64,000 nt of DNA from Pseudorhodoplanes sp049324435 (lineage in GTDB: Bacteria; Pseudomonadota; Alphaproteobacteria; Rhizobiales; Xanthobacteraceae). Location: the NCBI GenBank assembly GCA_049324435.1, contig JBMOOQ010000027.1, positions 1 through 64,000 on the forward strand. Reading direction: 5' to 3'. Positions within the stretch are counted from its first letter, which is position 1; every line of letters begins with the position of its first letter. Below the pieces are notes generated by a model. The model saw only the letters and a program-made list of their open reading frames with translations. It was not told the origin of the DNA and searched no databases. The translations under genes were made by a program, and so were the position numbers. Positions 25,295 to 33,831 of this stretch are shown piece by piece.

Positions 25295-26263
25295 ATGTCG
25301 AAACGTACAGGTCTCGCACTTGCTGTTGCTGGAACGGTCATGGGTGCCATGATCGGTGGCACGGCCCTTGCGCAGCAGAATATCGCGATCGCGACCGGCG
25401 GCACCGGCGGTGTCTATTATCCGATGGGCGGCGGCATGGCCAACGTGCTGTCGAAATACTTGCCAGGTATCCAGGCTACGGCGCGCGTGACGGGCGGTTC
25501 AGTCGACAATCTGAAGCTGGTCGGGTCAGGCCAGAGCGAAATCGCATTTTCAATGGTCGATGCGGCGCGCGATGCGCTGAAAGGCGAAGACAAATTCAAA
25601 GGCAACCCGGTCGATTTGCGAACCTTGATGGTGCTCTATCCGAACCGCATGCATGTGGTGTCGGTCGAGGGCCGGGGTATCGAGAAAATGTCCGACCTGA
25701 AGGGCAAGCGCGTGTCTACCGGCTCGCCGGGCAGCGCCACGGAAGTGATGGCCTTCCGCGTCATCGAGGCCGCAGGGCTCGACCGCGACAAGGATATGAA
25801 ACGCGAGCGGCTGGGTGTTGCCGAATCCACCAATGCACTCAAGGACGGCAAGATCGACGCCTATTTCTGGGTCGGCGGTCTGCCGACCGCGGCGGTCACC
25901 GATCTCGGCGCGACGCCGGGTGTGAAGATCAAGCTGATCGACCACTCCGAGGTGGTGGAGAAGATGAACGCCAAATATGGCGGCATCTACAGCGAAGGGG
26001 TGATCCCGGCGAAGACCTATCCCGGTCAGGACAAGGACAATAAGATTTCGGTCGTGCAGAACATTCTCGTTGCCGACGCCAAGATGCCGGAAAAGCAGGC
26101 CTACGATATCGTCAAGACTTTGTTTGAGAAGCGCGACGAGATCGCGCTCGCGCATGGAGAGGCCAAGTCGATCATGCTGGAAACTCAGAACAAGAAAAAC
26201 ACGACCATCCCCTGGCATCCGGGCGCGGAGAAGTATTTCAAGGAAGCTGGCGCCAAAATGTAG
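25295..26263 (+). CDS. TAXI-family TRAP transporter solute-binding protein
   Basis: Periplasmic receptor that delivers a ligand to the upstream fused permease. The 322-residue precursor starts after GGGAGG, has a signal peptide ending ALA-QQ, and shows the TAXI signature IATGGTGGVYYPMGGGMANV. It continues with TGGSVDNLKLVGSGQSEIAF and TGSPGSATEVMAFRVIEAAG. TAXI proteins bind glutamate/glutamine-like or other small carboxylates, but the ligand here is not predictable. The two genes are 38 bases apart and form an operon closed by a terminator. Confidence 0.93.
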   Translation: MSKRTGLALAVAGTVMGAMIGGTALAQQNIAIATGGTGGVYYPMGGGMANVLSKYLPGIQATARVTGGSVDNLKLVGSGQSEIAFSMVDAARDALKGEDKFKGNPVDLRTLMVLYPNRMHVVSVEGRGIEKMSDLKGKRVSTGSPGSATEVMAFRVIEAAGLDRDKDMKRERLGVAESTNALKDGKIDAYFWVGGLPTAAVTDLGATPGVKIKLIDHSEVVEKMNAKYGGIYSEGVIPAKTYPGQDKDNKISVVQNILVADAKMPEKQAYDIVKTLFEKRDEIALAHGEAKSIMLETQNKKNTTIPWHPGAEKYFKEAGAKM

Positions 26264-26303
26264 CGGTCATCCGGCTCGATTGCTGCAAAGATCGGAAGAA
26301 AGG

Positions 26304-26328
26304 ACGGCCCCGCACGCGGGGCCGTTTT
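26304..26328 (+). terminator. Rho-independent terminator after the TRAP operon
   Basis: Stem ACGGCCCC/GGGGCCGT (26304-26311 and 26318-26325) with loop GCACGC, and the T-run TTTT ends it. It lies 40 bases after the TAXI stop. Confidence 0.8.
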
Positions 26329-26542
26329 CATTTGCCGAGCAATGAAGCGCATTGACCAAATCTTTACGTTAATCGCGGGTGAAACACGCAGATGCCGCGC
26401 GCGCTCGCAAGCCCAAACAGGGTTAACCCGATCGCAACGATACTCCGACAATTTTACGTGAGTGGCGGGTGAAGCCGCCTGGTTCAGTTCCGTTGAGTAG
26501 CGTTTGGTTGCGTTGCGTCGGTCGCGTTGCGTGAGCGTGAGT

Positions 26543-28399
26543 ATGAAAGCGTCGCGTAAGAGGCCGAAGGGCGCGTTTCGCCGTCCCTTCGGCCTCGTGC
26601 TATGCGTGGTGACCGCGATGCCGAACTCCATCGGGCATCAGGACCTCGCGGCATTGATAGCCCGCCAGCCGGCGGTCACCGAGCGTTGGCGCGCACATGT
26701 GCGCAACTCTGCCTTTGGGACGATTCACGCTGCTTCGCTCAGCTTCCCGCGGCTCGTGGGTGCGTCGATTCCCGATCCATATTTCACCCAGCTTGCGGCG
26801 ATCGATCCGCGTGCGCTGCAAGCCACGGGTTCGATTCCGCTCGATATGCCGCTCGATCCGGTGGTCGCACCGCCGCCCTATGAGTTTCCGACGGTCGATC
26901 GCAGGCTTAAGGGCGATCGTCTCGACGTGAAGGCGCCGCCGGCAGAACAGCCATCGCGCCCGCAAGTTCGGCCAAAGGCCAAGGATATGGCGAGCCGTCC
27001 TCTGGAATCTGAAGCATCTCCCGATGATGCTCCGATGCAGCCGCAGGCTGAAGCCGCCGCGTTGCAGGCTGCATTGCCGAAGGGCGATCGGACGGCGCCG
27101 GTTCAAGCCGTCGAAGCGGAGGCAAAAGTCACGGCCGCGCCTGTAAGGCCGCGCCGTGGAGGCGGCGCCGCAGCGGCGTATCTCAATCAGGTTCGAGGCG
27201 AGGCGAAGCGCCTCGCGCGAGCGGGGCGCTCGGTACCGGCTGAACCTTTCGAAACCGCGGACCTGGAATCGCAACGGCCCGATCTTGCAGGTCCGGTTGC
27301 GCCTCAGCCCGCGATGGTGGCTGATGCACGGGCTGTCGCCGAGCAGCCCTTGTCTGAGCCGCGCGCCGGCGCCGCGATCGCGCCGGTACCAAACGCTGAA
27401 AATGCGGCGCAGCCGCCCGCGCCAGATGTCGCTGCGGCCGCTCCAGGCGAGCCTGATCGCGCGGCGATCAATGTCGCAGATGCAAAGCCGGAAAAGAGTC
27501 CCGACCGCTTTAACCCGGACGCGGCGGAAAAGCTCGCAGCTTACGCCAAGCCGGCCGCGGAAAGGCGCGTGTATTTCGGCACGCATGCGCTTGGTATCGG
27601 TCGGAACAGCTGGGAGGCGTGGGACGCCGACGAGACTCCGACCTTACTCGCGCCGCCGCATGTCGATACCGAGATCAAGCGCGCCGCACGCGATCCTGTG
27701 CCGGATGCCGAGGCGGAGACGGGCGGCGAGACGATCGCACCCAAGGGTGAAGTCACTGGAGAAGGCAAGCGACCGCGTACCCCGGCAGAGCGGCTCAATC
27801 TCACAGGTGCTTCACGCGCGAAGCACCAGAAATGCCTCGCTAATGCGATCTATTTCGAAGCGCGCGGCGAGGTCGAGCGCGGTCAGATGGCGGTCGCTCA
27901 GGTGGTGCTTAACCGGGTCTTTTCGGGCTACTATCCCGGCAACATTTGCGATGTGGTTTATCAGAACGCGCACCGGCATCTCGCCTGCCAGTTCACCTTC
28001 GCCTGCGATAACCACCGCGACGTGGTGCGGGATCAGCCGCGCTGGGAGCTTGCCGATCGCATTGCTTCGGATGCGCTCGACGGCAAGTTCTGGCTGCCGG
28101 AGATCGGCAAGGCCACGCACTATCACGCGACCTATGTCAATCCGTGGTGGGTGCGCACCATGACCAAGCATTCCCGGATCGGCGTCCACATCTTCTATCG
28201 TCCAACCCGCTGGGGGACGCTCGACGAAATACCGGTCTGGGGCGATCGTCTCGAAACCACTGGCTCAGTCCAGCGCCAAGCGTCGCCCGCAGCTCCAGAA
28301 AAGAAGAACGACGACAAGCGCGCAGACGCACAGCCCGCAAAACCGGCACGGCGTTCGATCTTCGATCCGGTCGAGCCGCTCGATCTGCCGGGCGGGTGA
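26543..28399 (+). CDS. Cell wall hydrolase, SleB family, with long disordered linker
   Basis: Peptidoglycan hydrolase of the Hydrolase_2 (SleB) family, 618 residues. It has an N-terminal hydrophobic stretch (FRRPFGLVLCVVTAMP), then QDLAALIARQPAVTERW and a conserved proline-rich piece, then a linker of about 300 residues rich in Ala, Pro, Glu. The catalytic domain is C-terminal: CLANAIYFEARGEVERGQMA (catalytic Glu in FEARGE), VVLNRVFSGYYPGNICDVVY and HYHATYVNPWW. The protein is probably periplasmic and anchored by the N-terminal helix. I chose ATG 26543; TTG 26504 is also in frame. It converges on nadC, seven bases away. Confidence 0.88.
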   Translation: MKASRKRPKGAFRRPFGLVLCVVTAMPNSIGHQDLAALIARQPAVTERWRAHVRNSAFGTIHAASLSFPRLVGASIPDPYFTQLAAIDPRALQATGSIPLDMPLDPVVAPPPYEFPTVDRRLKGDRLDVKAPPAEQPSRPQVRPKAKDMASRPLESEASPDDAPMQPQAEAAALQAALPKGDRTAPVQAVEAEAKVTAAPVRPRRGGGAAAAYLNQVRGEAKRLARAGRSVPAEPFETADLESQRPDLAGPVAPQPAMVADARAVAEQPLSEPRAGAAIAPVPNAENAAQPPAPDVAAAAPGEPDRAAINVADAKPEKSPDRFNPDAAEKLAAYAKPAAERRVYFGTHALGIGRNSWEAWDADETPTLLAPPHVDTEIKRAARDPVPDAEAETGGETIAPKGEVTGEGKRPRTPAERLNLTGASRAKHQKCLANAIYFEARGEVERGQMAVAQVVLNRVFSGYYPGNICDVVYQNAHRHLACQFTFACDNHRDVVRDQPRWELADRIASDALDGKFWLPEIGKATHYHATYVNPWWVRTMTKHSRIGVHIFYRPTRWGTLDEIPVWGDRLETTGSVQRQASPAAPEKKNDDKRADAQPAKPARRSIFDPVEPLDLPGG

Positions 28400-28405
28400 C
28401 GAGGA

Positions 28406-29314
28406 TCAGACCTCAATATCGAGCGCGATATCGAGATTGGGCGCCGAATGCGTGATCGCGCCTGACGAGACGTAATCGACGCCGGTGGCGGCGATCTCCG
28501 CCACATTGTCATGCGTGATGCCGCCAGAGGCTTCGATCACCATACGTCCGCCGACAAGCGCCACTGCCTCCTTCAGCATCGGCACGGTGAAATTGTCGAC
28601 CAGCAGCACATCGGCGAGGCCGGTATCGAGCACCTCACGAAGCTGATCGAGCGTGTCGACCTCGATCTCGATCTTGACCAAGTGGCCGACGACCGATTTC
28701 GCGCGTTCGAGAGCCGGGCGGATGCCGCCGGCCACCGCGATGTGGTTGTCCTTGATCAGGACCGCGTCGTCGAGGCCGAAGCGGTGATTGTAGCCGCCGC
28801 CGCAGCGCACAGCGTATTTCTGCAGGGACCGCAGCCCCGGTGTAGTCTTGCGGGTGCAGACAAGGCGGGTCTTTGTGCCTCCCAGCTTTTCAACCAGCGC
28901 AGCCGTCGCAGTGGCGATTCCGGACAGATGGCCCGCAAAATTTAGGGCGGTGCGTTCGGCCGCCAGCACGGCACGCGCATTGCCGATGATCGTCATCAGT
29001 GCGGTCTTTTTCGCGACGGCATCGCCGTCGCGCGCGTGGGGCACGATCTGCGCGTCGGGCGCAAGGCGTCGGATCACAGCTTCAACCAGCGGCAGGCCGG
29101 CGATGCGGCCTGCCGCGCGCGCGACCACGATGGCGCGTGCCTGTGCATCCTCCGGCACTGTCGCGACCGAGGTGACGTCGCCGGCGCGGCCGAGATCTTC
29201 CGCCAGCGCCCGCGTCACTGCGTCGTCGATTTCGAGCGGGGAGATGAAGGCGTCGGGGCAATAGAGGGATGAAGCCGAAGGCGCGATGTCGAGTCGGCGC
29301 AGTGGATTGAGCAT
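28406..29314 (-). CDS. nadC: Nicotinate-nucleotide pyrophosphorylase (carboxylating)
   Basis: Quinolinate phosphoribosyltransferase, converting quinolinate and PRPP to nicotinate mononucleotide, CO2 and PPi in de novo NAD synthesis. The 302-residue protein contains ALAEDLGRAGDVTS, AERTALNFAGHLSGIATATA, CTRKTTPGLRSLQKYAVRCGGGYNHR and the C-terminal EASGGITHDNVAEIAATGVDYVSSG that binds phosphate. The ATG at 29314 is the first consistent with the family; an open frame to 29635 upstream lies over nadA. It is 11 bases downstream of nadA, an operon. Confidence 0.94.
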   Translation of the reverse strand: MLNPLRRLDIAPSASSLYCPDAFISPLEIDDAVTRALAEDLGRAGDVTSVATVPEDAQARAIVVARAAGRIAGLPLVEAVIRRLAPDAQIVPHARDGDAVAKKTALMTIIGNARAVLAAERTALNFAGHLSGIATATAALVEKLGGTKTRLVCTRKTTPGLRSLQKYAVRCGGGYNHRFGLDDAVLIKDNHIAVAGGIRPALERAKSVVGHLVKIEIEVDTLDQLREVLDTGLADVLLVDNFTVPMLKEAVALVGGRMVIEASGGITHDNVAEIAATGVDYVSSGAITHSAPNLDIALDIEV

Positions 29315-29325
29315 GGCTCTGTCCT

Positions 29326-30429
29326 TCAATTCTTCAGGTTGATCATGCGCTCGACCGAGCGGCGTGCCTTCTCGGCGATGACCGGATCGATAACCACTTC
29401 GTCCTTCAAGTAGACGAGGCTTTCCAGAATCTTCGGAAGCGTGATCCGCTTCATGTGCGGGCAGAGATTGCATGGCCGCACGAACTCGACATCCGGCAGT
29501 TCCGCCTGCACGTTGTCGGCCATCGAGCATTCGGTGACCAGGACGATGCGCTTCGGCCGTTCGCGCCGCACCCAGTCGATCATGTGCGCGGTCGATCCGG
29601 TGAAATCCGATTCCGCGATCACGTCCGGCGGACATTCCGGATGCGCGATGATCTTCAGGCTGGGATCGGCCTCACGATAGAGCCGCAGTTCGTCGCCGGT
29701 GAAGCGCTCGTGTACTTCGCAGGCGCCTTTCCAGGCGATGATTTTTTTCGTCGTCTGCGAGGCGACGTATTTCGCGAGATACTGATCCGGCAGGAAGATC
29801 ACGGTGTCGGAATCGAGGCTCTCCACCACTTGCAGCGCATTCGACGAGGTGCAGCAGATATCGACCTCTGCCTTCACCTCGGCTGAGGTATTGACATATG
29901 CCACGACCGGCACCCCGGGATAGCGCGCGCGCAGGACACGCACGTCTTCGCCGGTGATGGCTTCAGCCAGAGAGCAGCCCGCGCGGCTGTCCGGGATCAG
30001 AACGGCTTTCTCCGGGTTCAGGATCTTTGCGGTCTCCGCCATGAAGTGGACGCCGCATTGCACGATCACGTCGGCCTTCACCTTGGTCGCTTCGCGGGCA
30101 AGCTGCAGCGAGTCGCCGACGATGTCGGAGACGCAGTTGTAGATTTCAGGCGTCTGATAATTGTGCGCGAGGATCACGGCGTTGCGCTCGCGCTTCAGCG
30201 CGTTGATCGCCTTCACATACGGCGCAAAGACCGGCCACTCGACCGCGGGGATCACGGTCTTGATGCGCTCGTACAGATGCGCAGTCTCGCGCGCGACCTC
30301 TTCGTTCCATTCCAGCTTGGGCATCGGGAGCACGCCGAACTTGCGCGCAGCCGCGTCCGGGCCCGCTGGCAGCGAAGCTGGAGCGGGCGCGCGTCCAGGA
30401 ACTGGACCCTGCATTTCGAGGAGCGGCAT
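29326..30429 (-). CDS. nadA: Quinolinate synthase A
   Basis: [4Fe-4S] enzyme condensing iminoaspartate with dihydroxyacetone phosphate to quinolinate. The 367-residue protein has the three cluster cysteines (C125 in VQCGVHFM, C192/C193 in DICCTSSNA, and C320/C323 in RPCNLCPH) and the NYQTPEIYNCVSDIVGDSLQLA segment. I chose ATG 30429 because TGGGAGG precedes it by six bases; a GTG at 30444 in frame has none. Transcribed with nadC, but nadB is missing between them, so iminoaspartate must come from an aspartate oxidase or dehydrogenase encoded elsewhere. A putative NadQ operator is just upstream. Confidence 0.95.
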   Translation of the reverse strand: MPLLEMQGPVPGRAPAPASLPAGPDAAARKFGVLPMPKLEWNEEVARETAHLYERIKTVIPAVEWPVFAPYVKAINALKRERNAVILAHNYQTPEIYNCVSDIVGDSLQLAREATKVKADVIVQCGVHFMAETAKILNPEKAVLIPDSRAGCSLAEAITGEDVRVLRARYPGVPVVAYVNTSAEVKAEVDICCTSSNALQVVESLDSDTVIFLPDQYLAKYVASQTTKKIIAWKGACEVHERFTGDELRLYREADPSLKIIAHPECPPDVIAESDFTGSTAHMIDWVRRERPKRIVLVTECSMADNVQAELPDVEFVRPCNLCPHMKRITLPKILESLVYLKDEVVIDPVIAEKARRSVERMINLKN

Positions 30430-30463
30430 GTTGGCCTCCCACACGTTCTCGCGGATGCGAGTT

Positions 30464-30484
30464 ATATGCTCAATTTGAGCATAT
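30464..30484 (-). promoter_or_regulatory. Putative NadQ operator in front of nadA
   Basis: Perfect inverted repeat ATATGCTCAA-T-TTGAGCATAT, 21 bases with an odd central base, located 20 to 35 bases before the two possible nadA starts and overlapping the expected promoter. Palindromes with ATGCTCA half-sites are what I recall for the NadQ regulon of Hyphomicrobiales; the NadQ-family gene at 38932-39876 supplies a regulator. Binding is inferred, not shown. Autoregulation or repression of nadAC in response to NAD(P) or a precursor is the likely use. Confidence 0.65.
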
Positions 30485-30492
30485 CTAGGTAC

Positions 30493-30517
30493 AAAAACTG
30501 CCGGCGCAAGCCGCCGG
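30493..30517 (-). terminator. Probable terminator of the Cys-rich secreted protein gene
   Basis: On the minus strand the stem CCGGCG/CGCCGG with loop GCTTG is followed two bases later by five T. It lies about 210 bases downstream of the leftward gene stop at 30731 and just upstream of the nadA operator, so it would shield the nadAC promoter from read-through. Confidence 0.55.
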
Positions 30518-30730
30518 TTCTTATTCAGCGATCATTTGCCGGCTTGTTATTCTCAATCCGAGCAAAACTCCTATATCACCAAGCGCCTCCACGCGCTAGT
30601 GCGAAATCGTGCCGCGGGAATCGAAATCCGCCGCAAGCGAAAACACTACCATTTGGGAAAAGCGAGCAACGAAGGGCGATGTTCCAGGCAAACGGGGCAG
30701 GAGCCGCGGTTCGCGCGCCGTACCTCCCTT

Positions 30731-31012
30731 TCAGCGGCGCGGGCGGGACACCGGAACGCCCCCGCGCATCTGGATCTGGCAGGCGGGGCTCAGCTTTTTC
30801 AGATTCCGCGACAGGCAGTTCTCGATCATATGCACGATCGGAATGAACTCGCTGCAAAATCGGAATGCATCGCCCTCACAGGCCTCACGCTGCGCGGCTG
30901 TGCCCTGAGCGGCCACCGGGCCCGTGACCGCCGCGAATAGCGCAGCGCTACCGAAAACCAGCACGAGAGCCTTGCGGTGGAACGCATTGGTGCGGCGGAA
31001 CGCATTGGTCAT
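30731..31012 (-). CDS. Small secreted Cys-rich protein
   Basis: A 93-residue precursor. A signal peptide (core ALVLVFGSAALFAAVTGPVA, cleavage about VAAQG) is followed by a short mature part with four cysteines in the spacing C-x7-C and C-x12-C around REACEGDAFRFCSEF and ENCLSRNLKKLSPACQ. This pattern is widespread in Hyphomicrobiales secreted small proteins of unknown function. The N-terminus before the signal contains a duplicated TNAF motif (TNAFRRTNAFHRK), encoded by a near-perfect 18-base tandem repeat, which may be a slippage product. Likely periplasmic, disulfide-stabilised. Confidence 0.7.
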   Translation of the reverse strand: MTNAFRRTNAFHRKALVLVFGSAALFAAVTGPVAAQGTAAQREACEGDAFRFCSEFIPIVHMIENCLSRNLKKLSPACQIQMRGGVPVSRPRR

Positions 31013-31226
31013 GATGGAAGCCCCCTGATCGATTCGTCCCGAACCTACAGGATTCTGCGAATTTGCCCCATCGCGTGGGAACCGTGGGCGAGCTAAGGAA
31101 CAGTGCGCGAGCCATGAGCGAAACGGATGGGCTCCATCACCAAGTTTCGTTAGGGCCCGCCCGGGTGCCTCACTATGGTGCGCTCCGATGCGGCATCGCG
31201 CCGCAAGGCTTTCCGGGAAGCGTTTG

Positions 31227-32492
31227 ATGGCACACGACGCGGCGGGCGCCTCCGGCGCTTCATCGATGAGCTGGCGTACGCCGCTGATCGTCATTCTGGC
31301 CGGCTGCGCGATCTCTCTGATTACCTTTGGCCCGCGCTCTGCGACCGGACTGTTCATGCAGCCCGTCAGTGCCGCCAATGGCTGGGGTCGCGATGTGTTC
31401 GCACTGGCCTTCGCCGTGCAGAACCTGCTCTGGGGTCTCGGCCAGCCGGTCGCGGGCGCGATCGCCGACCGGTTCGGTACGCTTCGCGTGCTCTGCGGGG
31501 GCGCGCTGCTCTACGCGGCGGGGCTCGTGTTGATGGTTTATTCGGCCACGCCGCTGACTTTCAACATTACTGTCGGCGTGATGATCGGCTTTGGCCTGTC
31601 AGGCTGTTCGTTCAATCTGGTGGTGGCGGCGCTCGGCAAGCTCGTTCCGGAGCGTATGCGTTCGCTCGCCTTTGGCGCGGGAACGGCGGCAGGGTCGTTT
31701 GGGCAATTTCTGTTCGCCCCGCTGGGGGCTGCGCTGATCGCGGGCTACGGCTGGGAACTGGCGCTGTTCGTGTTTGCTGCGGCGGTCCTGCTGGTCCTCC
31801 CGTTCTCGCTTGCGCTTGCGACGCCGCCGGCCAGTACCAGGGCCTCGCCGGGTGCCGACGCGCCGCAATCGTTGAAACACGCGCTGAAAGAGGCCTTCGC
31901 GCACCGGTCCTATGTGCTGCTGGTGCTTGGATTCTTCACCTGCGGGTTTCAGCTTGCTTTCATCACCGCGCATCTTCCGGCCTATCTGGTCGATCGCGGT
32001 CTGTCGGCGCAGGTCGGAGGCTGGGTGATCGCCACCATCGGCCTGTTCAACATCGTGGGCTCGCTCGCAGCCGGCTGGGCCGGAAACAGGATGCCGAAGC
32101 GCTATATCCTGTCGTTTCTGTATTTCATGCGAGCCGTTTCGATCGCTGTCTTTATTGCGGTGCCGATATCGACGACGTCGGCGCTGCTGTTTGCTGTCTC
32201 GACCGGCCTGACCTGGCTGTCGACCGTACCCCCGACCTCCGGTCTCGTGGCGCTGATGTTCGGCACCCGGTGGCTCGCCATGCTGTTCGGCTTTGCGTTT
32301 TTCAGCCATCAGGTCGGCGGCTTCCTCGGCGTCTGGCTCGGCGGGCTCGCCTTCGAGATGACGGGCTCCTACAATCTGGTCTGGATACTATCCATCGCCT
32401 TCGGCATCGCGTCGGCGATCATCAATCTCCCGATCGTGGAGGAGCCTGTGAAGCGGCAGCCTGCGCCGGCGATGTCCGGAGTTTCTTCGTGA
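31227..32492 (+). CDS. MFS transporter (first of a tandem pair)
   Basis: 12-helix major facilitator, 421 residues, of the kind related to monocarboxylate or oxalate/formate-type carriers (ANGWGRDVFALAFAVQNLLW, GAIADRFG, FTCGFQLAFITAHLPAYLVD). The start MAHDAAGASGASS precedes the first helix. Its stop TGA overlaps the GTG start of the next gene, whose product is a close paralog, so both may be co-produced. The substrate is unknown. Divergent from the Cys-rich gene. Confidence 0.88.
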   Translation: MAHDAAGASGASSMSWRTPLIVILAGCAISLITFGPRSATGLFMQPVSAANGWGRDVFALAFAVQNLLWGLGQPVAGAIADRFGTLRVLCGGALLYAAGLVLMVYSATPLTFNITVGVMIGFGLSGCSFNLVVAALGKLVPERMRSLAFGAGTAAGSFGQFLFAPLGAALIAGYGWELALFVFAAAVLLVLPFSLALATPPASTRASPGADAPQSLKHALKEAFAHRSYVLLVLGFFTCGFQLAFITAHLPAYLVDRGLSAQVGGWVIATIGLFNIVGSLAAGWAGNRMPKRYILSFLYFMRAVSIAVFIAVPISTTSALLFAVSTGLTWLSTVPPTSGLVALMFGTRWLAMLFGFAFFSHQVGGFLGVWLGGLAFEMTGSYNLVWILSIAFGIASAIINLPIVEEPVKRQPAPAMSGVSS

Positions 32493-33718
32493 GCGCCGGT
32501 CTGCAACGCGCCGCGTGGCAATCGATCCCGCTGATCATTGTCTGCGGCTGTCTGATTGCGATGCTGAATTTCGGCCCGCGATCGACGCTCGGCTTTTTCC
32601 TCACCCCAATTTCGTCCGCAAATGGCTGGGGCCGCGACGTGTTCGGTCTTGCAATTGCGATCCAGATGCTGCTCTGGGGCGCCGCTCAGCCCTTCGTCGG
32701 TGCGATTGCCGACCGTTTCGGACCGGTCCTCGTCCTGTCGGTTGGAGCGCTGCTCTATGCGATTGGACTGTCGGGGATGGTGTTCGCCTCAACGCCCGGC
32801 ACAATGTATCTCTCGGCCGGCGTGCTGGTCGGTTTCGGCCTTGCGGGCGCATCGTTCACCGTGGTGATCGGTGCGTTCGGCAAGTTGCTGCCGCCGGAAT
32901 GGCGCACGCTGTCCTTCGGTGTCGGGACTGCGGCAAGTTCGTTCGGGCAGTTTCTGTTCTCGCCGCTCGCCGTCGCGCTGAACGATGTCTTCAATTGGTG
33001 GACCACGCTGCTGATGTTTGCCGGCATCGTGCTCCTGATCATGCCGCTGTCACTGGCGCTTGCCTTGCCCCGGAACACCGAGACGGCGGCGCAGCGCGCA
33101 GCGCAGCAATCGGTCGGTGCTGCATTCGCGGAGGCGATCCGTCATCCGAGCTTCATCCTGCTGGTGCTCGGCTATTTCACCTGCGGGTTCCAGGTGTTTT
33201 TCGTGACCGTTCATTTGCCGGCCTATCTTGTCGATCGCGGCCTCTCGGCTGACCTTGGCGCCTATGTGATCGCCGTCATCGGTCTGTTCAATATCATCGG
33301 CTCGATCGGCGTTGGCTACCTCGCTAACCTCATGCCGAAGCGCTACATCCTCGCGTTGATCTACTTCCTGCGGGCTGTTGCTGTCGGCGCCTATATCGTG
33401 CTGCCGCCCACAACCGCGACCTCGATCGCGTTCGGCGCGGTGATGGGACTGTTGTGGCTGTCCACGATTCCGCCGACACAGGCCTTGGTGGCGGTGATGT
33501 TCGGAACGCGATGGCTCACCATGCTCGCGGGCTTTGCCTTCTTCAGCCATCAGGTCGGCGGCTTCGTCGGCGTATGGCTCGGCGGTTTCCTGTTCGAGCG
33601 TACCGGGTCCTACGATGTGCTCTGGCTGCTGTTCATTGTGCTGGGCATCCTGTCGGCGCTGATCAATCTGCCGATCAAGGAACAGCCGGTGGTGCGCCCG
33701 GCCGCGGCGGCAGTGTGA
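32489..33718 (+). CDS. MFS transporter (second of a tandem pair)
   Basis: 409-residue paralog of the preceding gene. The two share long identical or near-identical stretches (ANGWGRDVF, GAIADRFG, LVLGYFTCGFQ, HLPAYLVDRGLSA, MPKRYIL, FFSHQVGGF.GVWLGG), evidence of a local duplication. It starts with GTG at 32489, overlapping the preceding stop as GTGA, which implies translational coupling. The longer open frame upstream lies in the other gene and is not coding. The two may form a heterodimer or serve related substrates; this is inferred. Confidence 0.88.
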   Translation: MSAGLQRAAWQSIPLIIVCGCLIAMLNFGPRSTLGFFLTPISSANGWGRDVFGLAIAIQMLLWGAAQPFVGAIADRFGPVLVLSVGALLYAIGLSGMVFASTPGTMYLSAGVLVGFGLAGASFTVVIGAFGKLLPPEWRTLSFGVGTAASSFGQFLFSPLAVALNDVFNWWTTLLMFAGIVLLIMPLSLALALPRNTETAAQRAAQQSVGAAFAEAIRHPSFILLVLGYFTCGFQVFFVTVHLPAYLVDRGLSADLGAYVIAVIGLFNIIGSIGVGYLANLMPKRYILALIYFLRAVAVGAYIVLPPTTATSIAFGAVMGLLWLSTIPPTQALVAVMFGTRWLTMLAGFAFFSHQVGGFVGVWLGGFLFERTGSYDVLWLLFIVLGILSALINLPIKEQPVVRPAAAAV

Positions 33719-33727
33719 TGTGTTATT

Positions 33728-33744
33728 GCCGGGCTTGACCCGGC
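33728..33744. repeat. Short palindromic intergenic repeat (GCCGGG type)
   Basis: Six-base inverted repeat GCCGGG/CCCGGC around CTTGA, followed by GATCCATCA. It resembles the GCCGGGCTTGACCCGGC(G/A)ATCCA units scattered in intergenic DNA of related genomes. It lies between MFS2 and the AcuI-like gene; no U-run, so not a clear terminator. Confidence 0.55.
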
Positions 33745-33831
33745 GATCCATCAAACAAAAAATCACCACGAGCGAGGCGATGGATGGCGGCCGTCAGGGC
33801 CTGCATCCTGCCGGGGAGTTGGGAGAATCGC

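Larger units (their letters stand above)
30430..30730. other. Intergenic region between nadA and the Cys-rich secreted protein
   Basis: About 300 bases. It contains the ribosome site and putative operator of nadA (30464-30484), a terminator-like hairpin for the leftward Cys-rich gene (30493-30517), and beyond that an AT-richer stretch without a supported gene. I see no RNA gene. Confidence 0.5.

Noticed and set aside
23117..26263. A 1048-codon frame joining the TRAP permease and TAXI receptor through the N
   Set aside because: The N let the frame run on in a different phase; after the gap the permease continues in another frame and stops at 25256. The receptor has its own start at 25295.
27156..28163. 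335-codon rightward frame within the wall hydrolase gene
   Set aside because: Arg/Ser-rich out-of-phase reading of the SleB gene without family similarity.
31175..32488. Upstream part of an 847-codon frame covering MFS1 in another phase
   Set aside because: Only the portion from GTG 32489 is an MFS sequence; the rest is an out-of-phase reading of the first transporter.
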